Origin: Ornithodoros turicata
Lineage: Eukaryota > Arthropoda > Arachnida > Ixodida > Argasidae
Assembly: GCF_037126465.1 (NCBI RefSeq)
Contig: NC_088201.1
Span: forward strand, 82,860,273-82,924,272
Direction of reading: 5' to 3'
DNA: 64,000 nucleotides
The notes below the pieces were generated by a model. It worked only from the letters and a program-made list of their open reading frames with translations, did no database searches and was not told the origin of the DNA. Shown here one piece after another: positions 1 to 9,873 of this stretch (position 1 is its first letter; each line of letters opens with the position of its first letter). The translations under genes and the position numbers were made by a program.

Positions 1-32
1 TGAGAAAGAGCGTCACTTGAATTAGACACATG

Positions 33-312
33 TGTTAGATATGCAGTTTTGTGTAAGAGATAACGCCTATAACGCTATCTGTAAAAGACCGCGAGACGAT
101 CCTATTACCTCCTCTCTTGTTTGTGTCTGGCAACGCAGCGTAAAAGGGCAGCGCATATCAGCTATCGCGTTCATCCTTCCGTCTTGTCGGGATACGGTGC
201 GTAGGTCTCATGCTTGTGCTGTATCGTTTATGGGTCCGGGCGAGCTGCTCGGCAATTCCTGTAACCTGGTTGCTGGCCTGCCTTAGTGCGACAAGGTATA
301 CTTGAAGGAACA
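33..312 (+). repeat. 5' LTR of Gypsy element
   Basis: 280 bp, starting TGTTAG and ending GGAACA (TG...CA), matching 5511-5807 along its whole length. Compared with the 3' LTR it lacks 11 bp right after ggcaat, which removes the AATAAA that the 3' LTR has there, and 6 bp of a gtgctg duplication. Such repeats carry the promoter in the 5' copy and the polyadenylation signal in the 3' copy. Confidence 0.92.
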
Positions 313-323
313 CGACAACGTAC

Positions 324-340
324 TGGCGACGAAGATGGGA
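324..340 (+). other. Putative primer binding site of Gypsy element
   Basis: TGGCGACGAAGATGGGA lies 11 nt after the 5' LTR. Gypsy primer sites usually start with TGG (complement of the tRNA 3' CCA) close to the LTR end. The spacing is longer than usual and I cannot name the tRNA, so this is tentative. Confidence 0.4.
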
Positions 341-413
341 TATACGGCGGTGCAACACAAACTTAGCCAAGGACTAGAGCTCTTCGCATAAAGGCAACGG
401 TGGCTCAGTACAT

Positions 414-1223
414 ATGCAAGACATCAGTAAGCCTACCGTAGAACCAGCCGCACCTACCACCCAGTCCAGAAAAATGAATTCGTATCTAGGACAAGTGGAG
501 CACTTCAACCCCTCTGCTGGTAAGTGGAAGCCATATGAAGAACGCCTCGAGTCGTTCCTGAAGGCGAACCAAGTGCCTCAAGACTTAAAGGTACACGCAC
601 TGATTGGATTGATTGGTGCAGACACATACAGTCTCTTGAAGTCTCTGGCGTCCCCCGACCAACCCGCAAGTAAGACATTTGCACAGTTACTTGAGTTGCT
701 CAGGAACCATTTTGAACCGAAGCCATCAGTTACTGGTGAAAGGGCACGATTTCATCGCGCATGTCAACATGAATCTGAGTCCATCCCACAGTTCGTGGCG
801 GAGCTAAGGAAGTTAGCCCAGACGTGTGATTTTGGTAGCTTCCTGCACGAATCATTCAGGGACAGATTTGTCTGTGGCCTTCAGAGAGTTTACATGCAAC
901 GTCACTTGTTTACAGAAGATTCAAAATTGATGTTCCAAAAAGCGGTAGACCGAGCGTTAGCGTTGGAAACAGCTCTCAAAAGTGCTACGGAAACGCACGT
1001 AAAGCAAGATGGCCCATCAGATATCCATAAGTTTGAAGATAGCAAGCGCGCTCCTCAGGGTCGCGCATTTCAGCAGAGATATTATCAATGTTATCGCTGT
1101 GGTTCTCCGAAGCATCGTGCGTCAGCTTGTACGCACTTGAATACCACGTGTTCGAACTTTGAAATGCAAGAAAGTAGGACATATCCAAAGAGTTTGCCGG
1201 TCACAACAATCAAAAGAACCTAA
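414..1223 (+). CDS. gag: Gypsy Gag, retrotransposon capsid/nucleocapsid
   Basis: 269 codons, the longest open segment of this element. The N-terminal two thirds resembles the Gypsy Gag capsid region (aromatic- and charge-rich helices, for example around FRDRFVCGL). Residues 226-239 form one CCHC zinc knuckle, Cys226-Cys229-His234-Cys239, spaced CX2CX4HX4C, which binds RNA in the nucleocapsid. The frame then closes 30 codons later where Gag-Pol would normally continue, so a frameshift lies between this and the protease at 1297. The ATG at 414 is the first in frame; an in-frame Met follows at codon 21. Gag packages element RNA into cytoplasmic particles; this copy has no working pol. Confidence 0.8.
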   Translation: MQDISKPTVEPAAPTTQSRKMNSYLGQVEHFNPSAGKWKPYEERLESFLKANQVPQDLKVHALIGLIGADTYSLLKSLASPDQPASKTFAQLLELLRNHFEPKPSVTGERARFHRACQHESESIPQFVAELRKLAQTCDFGSFLHESFRDRFVCGLQRVYMQRHLFTEDSKLMFQKAVDRALALETALKSATETHVKQDGPSDIHKFEDSKRAPQGRAFQQRYYQCYRCGSPKHRASACTHLNTTCSNFEMQESRTYPKSLPVTTIKRT

Positions 1224-1296
1224 AGTTCGCAAGAGCAGGAAGGCAATCCGGGCCTTGGAATACGACGAACCAACGGCCTTTAACACATTATAAACG

Positions 1297-1740
1297 GTGC
1301 GCACGAAGATGAATGACCCAATTACGGAGTCAGTGACTGTTCAAGGTGTGCCGCTCTCAATGGAGATCGACACTGGCGCTGCCGTTTCCGTGATATCAAA
1401 GAGTCAGTATCTCCGTTTGTTTTCATCGTGTAACGTGGAGCCCACCAGTCTGTCTTCGTACCTACACAGGACAATTAGTGCGTCCGCATGATGTGATCAA
1501 AGTTCTTGTTGAGTACAACGGAAGTGCACATGAACTCTCCCTTTATGTTCTTGAAGAGTAGGGACCACCGCTCCTGGGGCGGGAATGGCTGCAACATATC
1601 ATACTGGATTGGTCGGCAATCTGCAACTTGAAACGTCTTCAAGCTAACACGCAAGTGTGCCGCGACAACCAAGCGGTCTTGGACGATATTTCGAAAGTGC
1701 CAGGATCTTTTCACAGAAGAATTGGGAACGGTCAAAGGTG
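1297..1740 (+). pseudogene. pol: Gypsy aspartic protease, frameshifted
   Basis: The frame from 1297 reads MEIDTGAAVSVISKSQY; the DTGA catalytic motif of retropepsins is present. The frame closes at 1491, and homology resumes in another frame from about 1455 (GQLVRPHDVIKV), with a stop just before GPPLLGREWL, the usual C-terminal protease/RT linker of Gypsy elements. The protease would cleave the Gag-Pol precursor. At least one frameshift and one stop make it nonfunctional. Confidence 0.8.
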
Positions 1741-2598
1741 AGAAAGCTCACCTGTATCTGAAGCCCGGGCACAAACCAAAGTTCTTGAAAGCAAGGAGTG
1801 TACCATTTGCGTTGAGAACTGCTGTCGAGGAAGAACTCCGAAAACTGGAAGATTTGGGCATAATTACCCCGGTACAAACAGTGATTATGCCACTCCAATT
1901 GTTGCAGTAATAAAAAAAAAAAAACGTCTCCATCAGAATTTGTGAGGATCACTTTGAACCCTTATCTAGACATTGACAAGTATCCACTGCCTAAGGCGGA
2001 CGAGCTATTTTCTGTTCTGTCTGGTGGACCATCTTTCTCAAAAGTAGACCTAACCAGAGCCTACCAACAAGGTGAGATGGATGAGGACTTGAAAAATTAC
2101 CTCACATTAAACACGCACAAGGGACTTTACGCAGTAAATCGTTTGCCGTTCGGAGTGGCTTCCGCACCATCACTCTTTCAGCGCATTATGGATAACTTAT
2201 TGAAAGGACTTCCCGGCGTTATTTGTTATCTTGATGATATTTTAATAACCGGTCCCACTGAGGAGGACCATCTACGCAATCTTGAAGGTGTTCTTCACCA
2301 GCTAAACGAACAAGGAATTCGTATCAAACGGAGTAAATGTGAATATTTCCAAGACAAGCTTCATTACTTGGGACATCGTATCAGCGCCGCTGGTTTCTAC
2401 CCAGCTAATGATAAACTTAAAGCGATTATGAATGCCCCAGCGCCGAAAGACCAACGTCAACTACGAGCGTTACTAGGTCTTGTGAATTATTACCGGAAAT
2501 TTCTACCCCATCTATCCACTGTCGTACGGCCGCTTAATGACCTTTTGTGCAAATATATACCATGGGTATGGAGCACAGACTGCAAGATGGCATTCTAG
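1722..2598 (+). pseudogene. pol: Gypsy reverse transcriptase, frameshifted
   Basis: The first part (1722-1910) carries the RT N-terminus (VPFALRTAVEEELRKLEDLG, IITPV). A run of A at 1911-1924 marks a frame change. From 1942 the fingers/palm continue: PLPKADELFS, the catalytic Asp in FSKVDLTRAY, LPFGVASAPSLFQR, and YLDDILI, the YxDD active site. The thumb and connection follow (KCEYF, YLGHRIS, RALLGLVNYYRKF). A stop ends the frame at 2596. RT copies element RNA into DNA in the particle. Confidence 0.9.
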
Positions 2599-3023
2599 GA
2601 AATTAAGCGTCTTGTGTCTTCACCACCGATCTTGGCCCACTACGACCCACATCGTCCCATACAACTAGCCTGCGACGAATCAGCATACGGCGTAGGCGCC
2701 GTTCTATCGCACGTGCACAAAGATGGGACTACACGTCCAATAGCTTTCGCCTCCAGCAGGACGCTCTGAAAAGTAGAAATGGGATATAGCCAGTTGGAAA
2801 AGGAAGCACTGGCCCTTGTTTTCGGAATTAAGAAATTTCATTACTACATTTACGGAAGGAACTTTACGCTAGTGACTGATCATAAGCCATTACAAATGAT
2901 ATTCGGTCCCAAAAACAGGGTTTCCCACTGTCGCAGCAGCCAGAATTCAACGTTGGGCAATGACGCTGTCGGCCTACTCATTCACTTTGAAGTTCCGAAA
3001 ATCAAGCAACAACGTAGAAGCTG
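2599..3023 (+). pseudogene. pol: Gypsy RNase H, stop codons
   Basis: After the stop at 2596 the same frame reads LACDESAYGVGAVLSH, then ends in a TGA at 2767, and resumes with [25 protein letters not shown] and TDHKPL, the hallmark RNase H residues of Gypsy pol. It would remove the RNA strand during reverse transcription. The frame shifts again near 2930, just before the integrase segment. Confidence 0.85.
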
Positions 3024-4029
3024 ACTGTTTCTTGAGGCTCCCACTTAAGCAAGCTGGACAGCCTGTCAACGAAGAAGAAACTTTCAACGTTTTGCGTTTC
3101 GACACTTTTTCTGTTAGCTGCAAGGATGTGTGTCGTGAGACTACTAAGGATTCAACTTTGTGCAAAATCAAGAACTTCGTACTAAACGGTTGGCCAGCTG
3201 GTGTACCTGACAATGAACTGAAACCTTTCTTTCACCGAAAGGAACAGTTAACAGTGCATCAAGGTTGTCTGATGTTTGGTATGCGAGTGGTCATTCCAGG
3301 ATGTTTACGTGCTCTTCTGCTTAAAGAGCTTCACCAAGGGCACCAAGGCATTGTGAGGACAAAGGAACTCTCCAGAAGCTACGTTTGGTGGCCATCGCTG
3401 GACATAGAGAACGAGATTCGGAATTGCACAAGTTGCCAGGGTCAGCGAAACGTCTCTTGCAATGCGCCTCCTCATCCATGGGCTTGGCCCACTAAGCCAT
3501 GGGAGAGAGTACAGGTCGACTACGCCGGTCCAGTGCAAGGTAGAACATTTCTTATTCTCGTCGACGCGCACTCAAAGTGGCCCGAAGTGGTGCCCATGTC
3601 AACTACCACTTCGGAGAAAACCATTGCTGCGTTAGAACTTTTTGCAAGATTTGGCCTACCTCAGACCTCAGTGTTTGATAACGGACCACAGTTTGTTTCC
3701 ACGGAGTTTGAACAGTTTATGAAGTCTATCGGAACGCGCCATATCCGTGTTTCAGCGTATCACCCAAGCTCTAACGGCTAAGTTGAACGTTTTGTGCAGT
3801 CTCTAAAGTCCACGCTGCGAAAAGGGGGGGGGGGGGCGTGCGAAAGTCTTGAAAAAACTTTAATGGAATTCCTTTTGTGCTATCGCAACACTCCTCACGC
3901 GACGACGGGAGCGTTACCGGCGCACTTAATTTTTTGAGGTCGCTTAGGACGCGACTAGACGTTGTTAAGCCGTTGTTAAGCCGTCTGTCGAAACAAGTGT
4001 CTCGTTGACAATTTAGAGATTGTATAAAT
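2960..4029 (+). pseudogene. pol: Gypsy integrase, zinc-binding and catalytic core
   Basis: The HHCC zinc domain is visible as HQGHQG followed by CTSCQ. The catalytic core has the first Asp in VQVDYAGP, the second in FDNGPQF, and the Glu in VERFVQSL, which falls right after an in-frame stop at 3779. A 13-base G run (3824-3836) lies in the core-distal part and adds glycines not expected of the family. The frame continues (FLLCYRNTPHATTG) to a stop near 3937. The C-terminal domain has been separated from it by the element at 4030-5021. Confidence 0.88.
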
Positions 4030-5021
4030 CAGTCCTGGGTAGTAACTAGTTACTTTTGTGGGTAACTAGTTACATTTCCAAAGAAGTAGCTTTTAACTGT
4101 AGCTAGTTACTATTTATGTGAAAGTAACTGAATGTAACTAGTTACTCGAATAAATGTCGTTCCTTTTTATTTCTTTACTCTACCTTCCCCTACTTCCCCC
4201 TAACAGTGTCTTCCTTCCTTTTCTCGGTAATCGGTATGTGCCCCTGCCTTGGGATCTTGACCAAGCAGGGAATTCCAGCTTTGAGAAACAGAAATTAGTT
4301 GAAGTTAGTGACCCTCAACGGTCGGAGTGAGTCATATGTGAGTAATAGTGTCACTGCCCTAGTATGCCTTCTGTGGATATGGACAAGGGAATGATTATGC
4401 ACAAAGAGAAACTTTCCGGTCAGCTCACTTGTGCTCCGACCAGTGCAATGGCTAATCCTGCTCCGGTTGCTGCTACCGTAACGTTCCGTGGCCGCTCTAT
4501 GAAGCAACCTTCGAGTTTTTATTATGGAAGGACGAGAATAATAAAGTGCAAGCTATGAAATAAGACGTACTCGGCAAACAGGACGTCAACTTCAAACCTG
4601 AAAAAGCATCTTGAGGCGTGTTCCTTGTTCTAGTGCATGTCTCTTTCTCTCTACACGCTGAGAAACGCGTGCGTGTCACCGTGCTCTTCTTTCTCACAGC
4701 GATGCGCCAGGTCGCATGCACATGTCGTATTTTTCCGTGTGGGATAACCGCGTATTAACTTACAGTGCTGCTGGTTAAGTGCAAGACAACTTTTATTGCG
4801 CTTCAGGAAATATAAATAAATGTATGTTTTTAACAATTGTATTACCCTCTCATGGTCATTTTTATAAAAAGCAACTGTAATGTAACTGTTACTTTCTCTC
4901 AGTAACTGTAACTAGTTACTCGACCAAGAAAGTAACTATAACTGTAACTTAGTTACTATTTATGGCAGATAAACTGTAACTGTAACTCAGTTACTTTTTA
5001 GAAGTAACTTACCCAAGACTG
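4030..5021 (+). mobile_element. hAT-like element inserted in Gypsy pol, 8-bp TSD
   Basis: The 992-bp insertion is flanked by a perfect 8-bp duplication, gtataaat (4022-4029 and 5022-5029). Its ends are short inverted repeats, CAGTCCTGGGTA and the complement of the right end, CAGTCTTGGGTA. Subterminal regions at both ends are packed with copies of GTAACTAGTTAC and variants. An 8-bp TSD with CAG-type ends is the hAT signature. The interior contains a decayed BED zinc finger (separate entry) but no transposase core, so it is non-autonomous. Confidence 0.9.
4493..4633 (+). pseudogene. Relic BED zinc finger of hAT transposase
   Basis: In the frame of position 4544 the sequence reads KCKL, then a stop at the codon where the second Cys of a BED finger belongs, then NKTYSANRTSTSNLKKHLEAC. 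This matches the N-terminal BED DNA-binding finger of hAT transposases (CxxC, then STSNLxxHL and a final H/C). A preceding piece in another frame (FEFLLWKDENNK) resembles the usual segment before the first Cys. The finger is broken by one stop and at least one frameshift; nothing of the catalytic region follows. Confidence 0.65.
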
Positions 5022-5047
5022 GTATAAATCGCAAAGGGCGCCAACGA

Positions 5048-5446
5048 ATGTTTACCCCAGGTGATGCTGTGTTGGTGATGAATTTTCGTCCTGGACGAAA
5101 GTGGTTGAATGGTCTAATCGTTTCCAGAGTGGGCCCAGTTTCCTACGGACTGCAGGTCTCTACGCCAAATGGACGTCGTGAGCGGACACGACACCAGGAC
5201 CGCCTGCTTCTGTCACGATCTTCTCTGGAAGCATCTGAGCAGCCGAGCACAGACTGGCAACTACCAGTGAGTTCAAGCCACCATGTTGACACCCAAGCTG
5301 GGCCGGCGCCCATCCCAAGCCCACTACCAACTCAAATCCAGCCCAGGCCAGAAGGAGCACGGGAGGTCGAAGGGGCTGGCGTCAGCGGACCGCGCTACCC
5401 ACAACGAGAGCGAAAACCTCCGGACCGATATATGCCTACCTTCTAG
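5048..5446 (+). pseudogene. pol: Gypsy integrase C-terminal domain and tail
   Basis: Open for 132 codons. FTPGDAVLVMNFRPGRKWL followed by GLIVSRVGPVSYGLQV is the SH3-like integrase C-terminal domain with its GPxSY motif. A proline-rich tail ends PQRERKPPDRYMP, typical of Gypsy pol ends. It lies just beyond the hAT-like insertion and is the continuation of the integrase at 2960-4029; the ATG here is fortuitous. The poly-purine tract expected before the 3' LTR may be the aaaaggga stretch at 5500-5508. Confidence 0.85.
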
Positions 5447-5510
5447 GGACGTACTGGTTCCTTTAGTGTTTTGTTGTTTCAGTGGTGCATGCCTCAGATA
5501 AAAAGGGATA

Positions 5511-5807
5511 TGTTAGATATGCAGTGTTGTGTAAGAGATAACGTGTATAACGCTGTCTGTAAAAGACCACGAGACAGTCGTATTACCTCCTCTCTTGTTT
5601 GTGTCTAGCAAGGCAGCGTAAAAGGGCAGCGCATATCAGCTACCGCGTTCATTCTTCCGCCTTGTCAGGATACGGTGCGTAGGTCTCATGCTTGTGCTGG
5701 TGCTGTACCGTTTATGGGTCCGGGCGAGCTGCTCGGCAATAAACTACGTTATCCTGTAGCCTGGTTTCTGGCCTGCCTCAGTGCGACAAGGTATACTTGA
5801 AGGAACA
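5511..5807 (+). repeat. 3' LTR of Gypsy element
   Basis: 297 bp, TGTTAG...GGAACA, homologous to 33-312. It retains AATAAA near 5739, a plausible polyadenylation signal missing from the 5' copy. It is 17 bp longer than the 5' LTR because of an 11-bp and a 6-bp indel. Confidence 0.92.
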
Positions 5808-5873
5808 TGAGCGAGAAAATAAATGTTTTGATGAGGTGAGCCCCTTTTTCTCTGTTTCTCTGTTAAAATAGTC

Positions 5874-6422
5874 TGCGACGTGCATTCCCTGATCCTTGTG
5901 ACCTATAATACTCTCAATACTCGCGCTAACGCCGCGGCGAAACGTGCTCATGCGTTAGAGCGGGTTGGTGGAATACACATCTTGACATCCCCCTGACAAC
6001 TGCAGCTACGCCGCTTCCTTACTGTCAATACCAAGCTGTTTGCCAAGGACGCTGCCAGGACCAACCCATTCTTGAGGTCCATTGACCCAACGATGGACTA
6101 CACTATCTGCGGCCGCGTCTCAAGGAGGGAAGAATCTGTCATACATCGGCTCCGCCTCTACGTCGCCCGCACTACGTCACTGCTGTTCAAAATGGGCCAG
6201 CAAGCAACACCCTTATGTTCTACCTGCAACGTTGAGGCAGATATTCGTCACCTTCTGCTGGATTGCCGCCGTTCCAGGTCCTTCCGCGACAACCTCAAGT
6301 TTCGCCTGGCCAGCCTCGGGTACTCCATCTCTCTCGCAACACTACTTTGCACACGGAGCAGTGGTGTAACCGCGGCGCTTCTCCACTACCTCCGTGATAC
6401 CGGTCTCCTCAGCAGCCTGTGA
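5874..6422 (+). pseudogene. 3' fragment of an I-type LINE ORF2 (RNase H end and C-terminus)
   Basis: A single frame with one stop (about 5994). It begins with the end of an RNase H domain (NTRANAAAKRAHALERV, compare GNExAD.AAKxAH of the family), then a C-terminal segment with a CxxC...HxxxxC pattern (CSTCNVEADIRHLLLDC), ending at 6422. The same architecture closes the LINE at 29800-32169, to which this is a distant relative. It is severely 5'-truncated, as is usual for target-primed insertions. The following 160 bases look like its 3' UTR. Confidence 0.75.
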
Positions 6423-6587
6423 CATCGTGTGTGGGACGGCGGAAGACATCTGACCCCCCATCGCCTTACTTTTAACTACCGCAGGACTACGCTCTAACGA
6501 ATTATTTATTAAGGAATAGCAAGCCGTCCTTTCTGGCTGACCTTTCCTGTGAAAATAAATAGACCCCCCCCCCCCCCCACACACACT

Positions 6588-8077
6588 CTGGGTTCATTGA
6601 CAGTGTGCCCTTGAGCATTCCCTGTGATGGCTATAATGAGGCTCCAGGTGACGCTAATCTCTAGGTATGCTGTTTCCCAAGAATTTGTTACCCCAGAATG
6701 ACTGTTTCGAACCATTAAGCATGAGAAGTCTGAGACCAGTGACCAGACCCCGTCCAGACCAGTGTGTGTGTGTGGGGGGGGGGGGATCTATATTTTTATC
6801 GAGACTCTCCCTACATCTCTCCCCAAATGTTTGGCGACACCCCCCTAACTTTTGCGAAATGGGAGCGTGCGAAATGAAGCGGTTGTTTCGTGCTGGGGTG
6901 ATAGAGACGGGGGACTTGAAATCGGGGGAATCGTGCACCACCCGAACTTTTTACCTGCGCACTCCCTACCTACAAGGTGGGAACCCTGCTATCCCCCACC
7001 CCAGTTTCTTTGCCACACCCCGACATGTTTGGGATTCTGGACAAACTTCACCCGCACTGTCGGAGACTGTGCGGGTAAGAACGCGACAGAAGCAGCACGA
7101 GCAAAATATGTGCAACGCGACTTAGGAGGGGATGCGTCCCCTTGTCTACCTGAGTTCCTCAGCTTCCTTGTCGCCACCTGTAGTTGGTGTTCCGTGTTGG
7201 AAAATAGGCCCATTAACTTATTTTTACACTCCAGCTCAGCTTCAACCTTCATCATGAACAACAAAAACGTATTCATTTGACGTGTATTTGCTTCGAATGA
7301 TAATAGGCACTGAGACCGCACAGGTGCGCTTTAGGTATCAGATCAGGTTCCGACACAGGTTGTGCAAGTGGGGCGTACGACCCACATGTAGAAAAATAAC
7401 AACAATTTTATTTTATGATGATGATTGAGGAGTTTCTTCGCCAGGGGCGATACTCTACCCCACAAATGTAGAAAGTTCGTTCTGCAGCCACGGAAGCGTA
7501 GATCAGTTTCGAACAGAGTAATGGCCCTGAATGAGCCGTGACACGCAACATGCACACTAAGCCATCAGTATATATCTAAAATTCCCCAGATAGATAGCAA
7601 TAATGATTCGGGGTTTACCAACTTCGCGAGACGCACAAAATGTTGCTTTGCAACGGAATTTGTTGTTTTTCTACGTCTGAGGGTCGTACTTGTGTCGTAA
7701 CCTCCTATAAAGAACACGTGTGCGGTCTCACAGCCTGTTATCATTCGAAGCAAGCACACATGAAATGAATATGTTTTTGTTGTTACGGGAAAAGGTTGTG
7801 TTTATTTTCCAACACGGGACAGCAACCGCACGTGGCGATAAGGAAATTGAGAAACTCAGGAAGGGAAGTTGCAGGGACTAAGTCAAGGGGACGTGTCCCC
7901 TCCTAAGCCTTAATCTCTGCGTTGCAGATATTTTGCTCGTGCTGCTTGTGTCACTATTGTCATTCTGAGGTAACAGAAGCTGATGGAAAATAGCATACCT
8001 ATTGTGATTAGCGTCACCAGGAACGTCATTATAGCCATCTGAGGGAATGCTCAAGGGCACACTGTAAATGAACCCAG
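6588..8077. mobile_element. Foldback element with long inverted arms
   Basis: Outer arms 6588-6700 and 7977-8077 are reverse complements (left ctgggttcattgacagtg, right complement ctgggttcatttacagtg) and the pairing continues inward: 7085-7210 with 7795-7960, and 7255-7325 with 7708-7780. The loop is about 7330-7705. The left arm carries about 360 bp more than the right (6720-7080). No transposase is visible. Long imperfect arms with a short loop fit a foldback/MITE. I could not find a convincing TSD. Confidence 0.7.
7396..7462 (-). repeat. Antisense LINE 3'-UTR fragment in the foldback loop
   Basis: The complement reads ggggtagagtatcgcccctgg then ends aataaaattgttgtt, matching the 3' UTR and tail of the LINE at 32098-32169. 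This is a short LINE-derived insertion or captured tail within the loop of the foldback element. Confidence 0.65.
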
Positions 8078-8096
8078 GAGTCACCGTATCACAAAC

Positions 8097-8372
8097 CAGC
8101 GGCATGGCCAAGCGGGCTAAGGCGTCCCGCTCGTTTGTGGTTCTCAAGGTCGTGCTGAAGACTGGGAGGTGGTGGGTTCGAATCCTACTTTGGCTGTGCT
8201 CTCTGAGGTTTTCCCTGGGTTTACGGAAGACTTTCCAGACAAATGTCGGCACAGTTCCCTCCGACGCATCCTAACCCCCTGTCCTCCGCTCCTTCCTGCT
8301 GTCCTCTCTCCATCTGTCCACATCTGTACGCGGCTCATGCCCACAGTTGCTTCGCGGCGCTAACACGGAATC
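8097..8372 (+). mobile_element. tRNA-derived SINE-like element
   Basis: The start resembles a tRNA with a box A (tggccaagcgggctaagg, about 8105) and a perfect-looking box B (ggttcgaatcc, 8175-8185), spaced as in a leucine/serine-type tRNA; these act as an internal RNA polymerase III promoter. The downstream body includes gaggttttccctgggttt and atgtcggcacagttcc, which recurs at 49821. It ends in an A-rich stretch near 8372. This pattern of tRNA head plus unrelated body is that of a SINE; the family name cannot be settled here. Confidence 0.7.
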
Positions 8373-8715
8373 AAAACATGTATACCCTTGCTCAAGTGTC
8401 TCATCCAGTGTCGCTCTTTCTTCTTCAGATTATTTTTCGATCATCTTCCACTCTCCACCTGTACCAGTACGACCAATACGACAAGTCCCATCCGAGATAA
8501 TGATCGGAGGCACCTCGCAGTGGACACATGCTGGAGAAGGAACATTCCTGAATTGAAATGCTTTCGAGCACGTCGCTGGCAGACTTTTATGTTCCCCGGC
8601 GGGGAGAATTCTCTGTTCTATCATTCCGCGATAGATGTACGAACTATGATAAGCGCGGACGCGCGATCGAAGGCGGGCCGCGACAGGCACACATTTTCTC
8701 GTTATTTTGGTTTCG

Positions 8716-9299
8716 TCACTGATCATCCCCTCTCATTTCGGAGCCAATCAAATCTTTCTTACCTCTTGAAGAGAAAATCTGTCCTGGGGCTGTATCGCGC
8801 ATTATGTGAACGACAAGTTGAAGATCGGGCCCCAGTTTCCTTAAATTCACAAAGAACTTCATCGACGTCTTCATCATTGGTAATTCCGCCCGTAATACCC
8901 AGATGTTCAGTTTCCCAGAACTTTTGTAACGATGCCTCGTGCGTGATATCAGTGCGAAGCACACAAACTAGAGTGCTGTCTTTGCTCTCGAGTGAAGAGC
9001 AAACATATACCGGTCCTTGAAAAGTCCAACCCAGGGCAGTGCTGATGGCAACGAGATTATTTTTAACATTGCCTTGTCGGTACCTGACTCGTCATGACCT
9101 TCCACATTTGGTCAGAGCCTAAAAGGGCGCCGATTCCATCTTCTGTTTGTACACCAGGGAAGCGATGTTCATCGCCCAGATTATCTTCCTTTAGAAGAAA
9201 GGTACCCAGGTACTCGTTATCCAATGAGCATGTCAGAAGATCCTCACAAACGAACGGTACCTGAATCGCTTCAAAAACATGTACCAAGTAACCGTACAC
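8716..9299 (-). pseudogene. pol: Antisense BEL/Pao pol fragment (protease/RT junction)
   Basis: The frame from 9299 reads FEAIQVPFVCEDLLT, then FPGVQTEDGIGALLGSDQMWKVM, equivalent to the segment between protease and RT in the BEL/Pao elements below (for example GLLIGCDELWKLVSG at about 17700). After a frameshift, LQKFWETEHLGI matches the start of the Pao RT region (LERFWELEHIGI-like). No LTRs or other domains accompany it, so it is an isolated, decayed piece. Confidence 0.75.
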
Positions 9300-9873
9300 G
9301 GCGTCACTTTGCGAGTTGAAATTTGTTTCGGTGCTGACATGAAATTTCTTTTAATTCCACCTGACATGCAAACAGCGACAGCGAAACATTGTTGCCCTTT
9401 TTGTACACAATTGTGGGGCTACAGGTAAGAGAGCTGGGTATTGGACGCCGCAAGTTCGTTCATTGCAGTGCCTGTTCAAACTAATAAATGTTTACTTTTC
9501 TATCGGCAAGAAAATCGGCCAATTTATATTGGCCTCGAGGCCAATATAAATTGGACGATTTTCAATGAAAATTACGTCGAAATTGACGTGGCGATGAAAA
9601 TAAAATTACAGCGATGAAAATTACGTCGGTACCGAAGGTGCTAGCAACGTTCTTCAGTCAGTGACTGAACGAGCTGGATATTTCCTCTTTTCTTTCTATT
9701 AAACATATACCCCCCCCCCCCCCCCCCCCCCCGGGACTGAAAACATTCACAGAAGAAATTAGCACCAGCCAAACAGACGTTTTCACGTTGTTGGGCAACG
9801 TTCCTTGGTGAACGCGTTTTGGCCTTTTTTGGCCCTTGAACAATGGCCTTCACGAGACGTTTGACTTCTCGCG
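9300..9873. other. Unassigned sequence with palindrome and poly-C tract
   Basis: No recognisable gene. It holds the palindrome at 9511-9562, direct repeats of gatgaaaattacgtcg near 9575-9630, and a 23-base C run at 9710-9732. A minus-strand open frame through 9641-10045 crosses the hAT-like boundary at 9874 and does not look like a known protein. Confidence 0.5.
9511..9562. repeat. 52-bp near-perfect palindrome
   Basis: Left arm 9511-9534 and right arm 9539-9562 are reverse complements over 24 bp with one mismatch, around a central TCGA. It would form a cruciform or a tight RNA hairpin. It does not coincide with the end of any element I can define. Confidence 0.9.

Larger units (their letters stand above)
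33..5807 (+). mobile_element. Ty3/Gypsy LTR retrotransposon, degenerate
   Basis: Two direct LTRs bracket gag, protease, reverse transcriptase, RNase H and integrase segments in the order PR-RT-RH-IN, which defines Ty3/Gypsy (Metaviridae). Reading frames are broken by stops and frameshifts in every pol domain and a 992-bp hAT-like element sits within the integrase region, so the copy is dead. The LTRs differ at a number of bases plus two indels, so the insertion is not recent. A TSD is not clear: acatg precedes the 5' LTR and also overlaps the end of the 3' LTR, so it cannot be separated from the LTR terminus. Confidence 0.93.

Noticed and set aside
5804..5812. TSD for the Gypsy element (acatg)
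   Set aside because: The right copy overlaps the LTR end common to both LTRs, so it cannot be told from element sequence.
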